Assembly (NCBI RefSeq): GCF_000695795.1
Contig: NZ_JNCA01000018.1
Span: 36,640-100,639, forward strand
Length of the DNA: 64,000 nt
Direction of reading: 5' to 3'
Source: Flavobacterium seoulense
Lineage (GTDB): Bacteria > Bacteroidota > Bacteroidia > Flavobacteriales > Flavobacteriaceae
A program made the position numbers and the translations under genes. Positions within the stretch are counted from its first letter, which is position 1, and every line of letters starts with the position of its first letter. Below, piece by piece: positions 60,208-64,000 of this stretch. Below the pieces are notes generated by a model, which was not told where the DNA came from, made no database searches, and worked only from the letters and a program-made list of their open reading frames with translations.

Positions 60208-61458
60208 TTAGTATTTTAATTTCTGGATTGCAGTAATAGTACCTCCTTCAACTTTCATACCTCTTGTAGCTACAGCAGTAGTTCCGTTGATTGAGTAAAT
60301 CCAGTTTCCATCAGGAGTATTAACTCCAAGTATTCCTGAATTCCCATCTTCAGATGTAATGTTATAACGAGTTGTAGCATTTGTTAAAGTAGCCGGCATA
60401 CCTGTAACCCATTTAAATGTTTTATTGTACACATCAGCAACTGCTAATTTTACAGCTCCAGTGTTAGTTCCAGCATTTCCATACATTAACAACAAGAATT
60501 TTCCTTTTGATATATAACTTGTAGAAGATATTTTATGTCCTCCTGAAGCTTGCTCTACATTAAAGAAATACGATTGATCAAATTCAGTAGTTCCTTTTTT
60601 AATTTTAACAATAGCCGATGGTTTTGTAGAAGTTAAAACACCATTAAGAGTACCTATTGCACCAGAGAAACCATAAGCATCTCCATTTTCATCCTGGAAT
60701 AATCCATTAGTAAAATAAGCTCCTAAATAACTTGTACGGTTATCTTTGATTACTTTTTCTAATTTTAACTCCGGATAACTGTATACAGCAACCCAAGTAC
60801 TATCAGCATGTCTTGATCCAAAAGTATCAGGAGAAGCACCTGCAATTTTCATATAGGGCATCATTACTTTATCTCCCACCTGAGTTGCCCAGGTAAAGTG
60901 AGCTCTCTCTGCGAAATCAGGATTTTTGTTTCCAACTAAAAGTCTTGTATCATGTTGTACCGTTCCTGTAAGCAGTGATTTTTCTGCATCAACTTTATAC
61001 ATATAAGAAATTGAAGCGCCACTTCTAGGAACTTTTACCATTACAATATCCTTGTTAACTGGTGCAAAAACCTGTACTGTTTCTGACTGAAAATTTGAAG
61101 TTTTTGTTAATTGTCCAGCTGTAGTTAAACCATAAGTAGTAACCGCTCCCGGATTTCCCTGACCATAAAGGAAGCTAAAAAACTTGTTTTGAGTTGTCAA
61201 ATAATAGCGATATGTACCGTCTTGTTCTAAACCGTTTCCTGCTGTCGTTATTGATCCTGTTGAAACATCATCAGCAGTTAATAAATAATCCGCAACCCCT
61301 GACGCTCCTGTTGTAACAGTAACTACATATTTTGTTTTTCCTGTTTCCCCACTAACTTCTCCGTTCTGATCACTTGCAGAATCCTCACAAGAAACTAATA
61401 ATGAAGCTATTATAGCTAAAAATAACGACAATTTGCTAATTGTTTTCATAGTATTCAT
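60208..61458 (-). CDS. xusB: DUF4374 lipoprotein, XusB-like xenosiderophore-binding protein
   Basis: A 416-residue surface lipoprotein of the DUF4374 family. The lipobox SLLVSC gives Cys24. The rest consists of beta-propeller-like repeats (GTYRYYLTTQNKFFSFLYG, KLEKVIKDNRTSYLG, IVKIKKGTTEFDQSYFF). In B. thetaiotaomicron the DUF4374 protein XusB binds enterobactin and passes it to the TonB receptor XusA. The flanking TonB receptor and PepSY protein in the same order make the assignment reasonable, although siderophore specificity cannot be inferred. The first ATG and one three codons later both fit. Confidence 0.88.
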   Translation of the reverse strand: MNTMKTISKLSLFLAIIASLLVSCEDSASDQNGEVSGETGKTKYVVTVTTGASGVADYLLTADDVSTGSITTAGNGLEQDGTYRYYLTTQNKFFSFLYGQGNPGAVTTYGLTTAGQLTKTSNFQSETVQVFAPVNKDIVMVKVPRSGASISYMYKVDAEKSLLTGTVQHDTRLLVGNKNPDFAERAHFTWATQVGDKVMMPYMKIAGASPDTFGSRHADSTWVAVYSYPELKLEKVIKDNRTSYLGAYFTNGLFQDENGDAYGFSGAIGTLNGVLTSTKPSAIVKIKKGTTEFDQSYFFNVEQASGGHKISSTSYISKGKFLLLMYGNAGTNTGAVKLAVADVYNKTFKWVTGMPATLTNATTRYNITSEDGNSGILGVNTPDGNWIYSINGTTAVATRGMKVEGGTITAIQKLKY

Positions 61459-61475
61459 ATTTATATATATTAAAA

Positions 61476-63914
61476 TTATTTTGATTTATTAAAGAAGTAC
61501 CTAAACTTTATGTAGAATGCACGACCTGGTTTTGGAAGCGAAAAATTATCTACAAGTTCATTATCCATTAAATTTTGACACTCTAATGCCAGATTATATT
61601 TTCCATTAGCCATAGTATAAACAATATTTAAATCGTGTTTAAGCTGTACAGGGATGTCATGCTTACCATATGCTATTCCCCTAGCTGGCCAATATAGATA
61701 ATAACCATGTACGTAAAGAAGATTATAACCTACCGATAGATTATTACCTTTTTTAAATACGTCATTATAAAAAAGAGTTGCGTCCAGATTACCAAATAAA
61801 TAAGGAATATTCGGCATTCTATCTTTATAAATATCAGATACGTAATTTTGCTCTGGTTGATATTTATTCATATTACGAATATCCTGATAAGTCATATTAA
61901 TACCTGATGTAAATCGCTTCTTGTACGAATATCGAATTTCACCATCAATACCTTTAGTTGTTACAGCATCTTGATTTACTGTTACGAGTCTATTTTGATT
62001 ATTATTAAATTCTGAACGAATAAAATCAGTAGACTTACGATAGATACCATTAATATCAAATGACAAAGCATTAACAGTATTAAAACTAGTTTGATAACTA
62101 AAACCTAAATTAAAATTGTTACTTGATTCTGGTATTAAATCAGTATTACCTTGGATATTCTCGTTTACATTACCGAAAATTTCAATAGGTGTAGGTAATC
62201 TATAGGTCTTTTCATAAGATGCTTTTAGCTGTAAATTTTGCTTTACATAATAACTACTTGCTGCTCCATATCCTAAATAAGATCTGTTGTCATTGAAGTT
62301 CATATAAGCAACATCTCCCCAATTTCCAGAAGGATTATAACTCTTAGTATATGTAGTTTTTAAATTATAATCTTTTAAAAACACAGAAGTACTCCACTTT
62401 TCATTGTAATCAAATTTATAACCAGCAGCTAAAATATTTTTTTGTGTCTTTTGAGGTTGCTGATACGTTACAGATTCAGGAAAAAGTTCATCACTTTGTT
62501 TACGATCAAAAGTATTAAAGGTATTATTTAACAAAAAGGAATGACGTTCTCCAAGAGCATAAGTTGCATTAAACGTTGCCACTCCATTATTATTCTTCAT
62601 TTTATTTAAGGACCTACCTGCCTCACCACCATCTCCTTGATTTTGAGTATATTGTCCAAACCAATTATATCTTCTGTTTACAGTATCTACTGTTTGCTCA
62701 TAACCAAAATTAAAATTTCCGGTTACATTTACATTCAAGCCTTTTGTAAACAAGTCTTTCACCTGGTATTTTAAGGTAGGCATCAAAGTGTTCCCTCTTG
62801 TGTACCTTTCACCAAATACAGTTACAAGCCTAGCACCAGTTTGTATATCAGCTTTATTTTGTCCAGCTGTAAAACCAATCATTAATTTATCGGCATATTT
62901 TTTCCCTGTAATTCCTATATTAGCAATAACTGTTTCATTGTGATAGGTATCATGAAATCTTCTTACTCGTGTTTTAGGATAATATTGACCTGTTTCTAAA
63001 TCATTAGTTTCAACATTTATCCAATAATTATTATCTGAATAATTTTGAAAGGCATTAATCTCTGCTGTAAAACCACTTTTGGATGTATAACCTGCATTTA
63101 TGGCACTTTTATGAGTATTAAAAGATCCAAAAGAATAAGATGCATCAAAATAAGTTCTAGGTTTACTGTTTGTTACGATATTCACCGCTCCTCCTAAAGC
63201 ATCACCACCAAGCCAGATAGGCACAACCCCTTTGTAAACTTCTACACGATCTGCAAGATTGATTGGAATATTATTCAATTGAAAAGAAGAACCAAAATTA
63301 TCCATAGGCACTCCATCAATAAAAACTTTAATCTGATTACCCGAAAATCCATTGATAGAAAGTTCATTTCTAGATCCTACCCCACCTGCTTCACGAAAAC
63401 GTACACCTGAAACCCTATCCAAAGCATGTGCTAAATCGAGTGTAGAATTATGTAGTTTTTTAGCATCAATTGCAGTAACATTATAAGCTTGTTTGTTTAT
63501 CTGATTAACTGCTGAACGGCCTATAACTGTTACACTATTTAGTTCGTTTAATTCACTTTCTAATTTGAACGAAAGATTCAAATTTTTATCTACTACAGTA
63601 ATTTGTTTTACTAGAGAAGAAAAACCCATTGCTGAAACTTTTAAAGTATAATTTCCCGGTTTAACATTGTGAAAAGAAAAATTTCCATTTTCATCAGAAG
63701 TAGTATTTTTTTCTTCGTTCCCCAAACTTACAGTTGCAAAGGGAATACTTTGCCCCGAACTTTCTTGTAATTTTCCTGATATTGAAACTCCCTCAACAGA
63801 TTTATTACTATTTTTTGATATGATTACTGATTCTTTTACTTTATTAGTCTGACTATAAATGTTTGTTATTGTTAGTAAAATTGCTACTAAAACTATTACA
63901 CTTTTTGCACGCAT
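61476..63914 (-). CDS. xusA: TonB-dependent siderophore receptor (XusA-like)
   Basis: An 812-residue outer-membrane receptor, not a SusC: it lacks the SusC-specific length and partner. Signal peptide about 1-21, CarboxypepD_reg-like domain about 45-120, plug about 125-235 with VTVIGRSAVNQINKQAYNVT, ALDRVSGVRFREAGGVGSRNELSI and GDALGGAVNIVTN, then a 22-strand-type barrel ending PGRAFYIKFRYFFNKSK. It is the first gene of a three-gene iron-uptake operon with the DUF4374 lipoprotein and PepSY protein. A Fur-like repeat lies at the promoter. Ligand inferred as a foreign catecholate siderophore. Confidence 0.9.
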   Translation of the reverse strand: MRAKSVIVLVAILLTITNIYSQTNKVKESVIISKNSNKSVEGVSISGKLQESSGQSIPFATVSLGNEEKNTTSDENGNFSFHNVKPGNYTLKVSAMGFSSLVKQITVVDKNLNLSFKLESELNELNSVTVIGRSAVNQINKQAYNVTAIDAKKLHNSTLDLAHALDRVSGVRFREAGGVGSRNELSINGFSGNQIKVFIDGVPMDNFGSSFQLNNIPINLADRVEVYKGVVPIWLGGDALGGAVNIVTNSKPRTYFDASYSFGSFNTHKSAINAGYTSKSGFTAEINAFQNYSDNNYWINVETNDLETGQYYPKTRVRRFHDTYHNETVIANIGITGKKYADKLMIGFTAGQNKADIQTGARLVTVFGERYTRGNTLMPTLKYQVKDLFTKGLNVNVTGNFNFGYEQTVDTVNRRYNWFGQYTQNQGDGGEAGRSLNKMKNNNGVATFNATYALGERHSFLLNNTFNTFDRKQSDELFPESVTYQQPQKTQKNILAAGYKFDYNEKWSTSVFLKDYNLKTTYTKSYNPSGNWGDVAYMNFNDNRSYLGYGAASSYYVKQNLQLKASYEKTYRLPTPIEIFGNVNENIQGNTDLIPESSNNFNLGFSYQTSFNTVNALSFDINGIYRKSTDFIRSEFNNNQNRLVTVNQDAVTTKGIDGEIRYSYKKRFTSGINMTYQDIRNMNKYQPEQNYVSDIYKDRMPNIPYLFGNLDATLFYNDVFKKGNNLSVGYNLLYVHGYYLYWPARGIAYGKHDIPVQLKHDLNIVYTMANGKYNLALECQNLMDNELVDNFSLPKPGRAFYIKFRYFFNKSK

Positions 63915-63945
63915 TATCTTAAAATTGATTTCGTTAAATTCGGCA

Positions 63946-63976
63946 CAAAAGTATTATTTAAAAACATTCTAAACAA
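63946..63976 (-). promoter_or_regulatory. Promoter of the xus-like operon
   Basis: On the minus strand TTG (63976 to 63974) and TACTTTTG (63953 to 63946) match the -33/-7 pattern with a 20-nt spacer. The -7 box lies 31 bp before the receptor ATG. Confidence 0.65.
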
Positions 63977-63998
63977 TATTATATTAAATTATTCTAAA
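63966..63998 (-). promoter_or_regulatory. Candidate Fur-type iron boxes upstream of the xus-like operon
   Basis: Two copies of TTTAGAAT on the minus strand (63973-63966 and 63998-63991) lie 25 bp apart around the -33 box. TTTAGA-type half-sites are common in flavobacterial and Bacteroidota iron-regulated promoters. Neither copy has a perfect inverted partner, so the call is tentative. The window ends 2 bp beyond. Confidence 0.4.
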
Positions 63999-64000
63999 TA

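Overview
The window reads as a low-GC, gliding-type Bacteroidota chromosome, most likely Flavobacterium or a close Flavobacteriaceae relative. Evidence: SusC/SusD-type outer-membrane pairs, FAS1 lipoproteins, an ECF-sigma/FecR/STN-receptor relay, AT-rich leaders without Shine-Dalgarno sequences, and repeated Bacteroidota -7 boxes of the form TAnnTTTG. No tRNA, rRNA, CRISPR array, prophage or intact insertion sequence was seen.

Layout. 1-5673 (minus): ECF sigma factor, FecR anti-sigma, SusC with STN domain, and a SusD cut by the left edge. 6022-12338 (plus): acetate locus with an InsA-like zinc-ribbon/HTH protein, SatP-type transporter, small membrane protein, a CbrA/CrbS-like symporter-histidine kinase fusion, a lone receiver and acetyl-CoA synthetase. 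12506-17988 (plus): GH13 amylase, GDPD phosphodiesterase, a GxxExxY protein enclosed by inverted 9-nt repeat arrays, an HI0933-family flavoprotein, a CarboxypepD_reg-like protein and a DUF1801 protein. 17989-18465 (minus): TspO. 18571-23169 (plus): diphosphomevalonate decarboxylase, a toxin-antitoxin pair, mevalonate kinase, UbiA prenyltransferase, and a pseudouridine synthase with its own promoter.

23321-58594 is a large pectin (rhamnogalacturonan I) utilisation region. A seven-gene minus-strand operon carries FAS1, SusC, SusD, FAS1, FAS1, SusC, SusD. Divergent from it are an SDR dehydrogenase and a GntR regulator-xylB-xylA operon. Then comes a plus-strand enzyme operon: CBM9-like/PKD protein, GH105, sulfatase, GH28, DUF4450 protein, GH43-like propeller and a six-hairpin glycosidase-like protein, followed by a PL11 rhamnogalacturonan lyase. 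The model: PL11 and GH28 cut the backbone, SusCD pairs import oligomers, GH105 removes unsaturated uronic acid, the other enzymes trim side chains, and xylose enters the pentose phosphate pathway through XylA/XylB. A repeated AACAGG(A)-type site occurs at the promoters of the SusCD operon, the regulator and the enzyme operon. At the two structural operons it ends exactly 20 nt before the -7 box, which suggests shared control.

58712-63914 (minus) is a xenosiderophore-type uptake operon (XusA/XusB/XusC-like: TonB receptor, DUF4374 lipoprotein, PepSY membrane protein) with a Fur-like repeat at its promoter and an internal terminator before the last gene.
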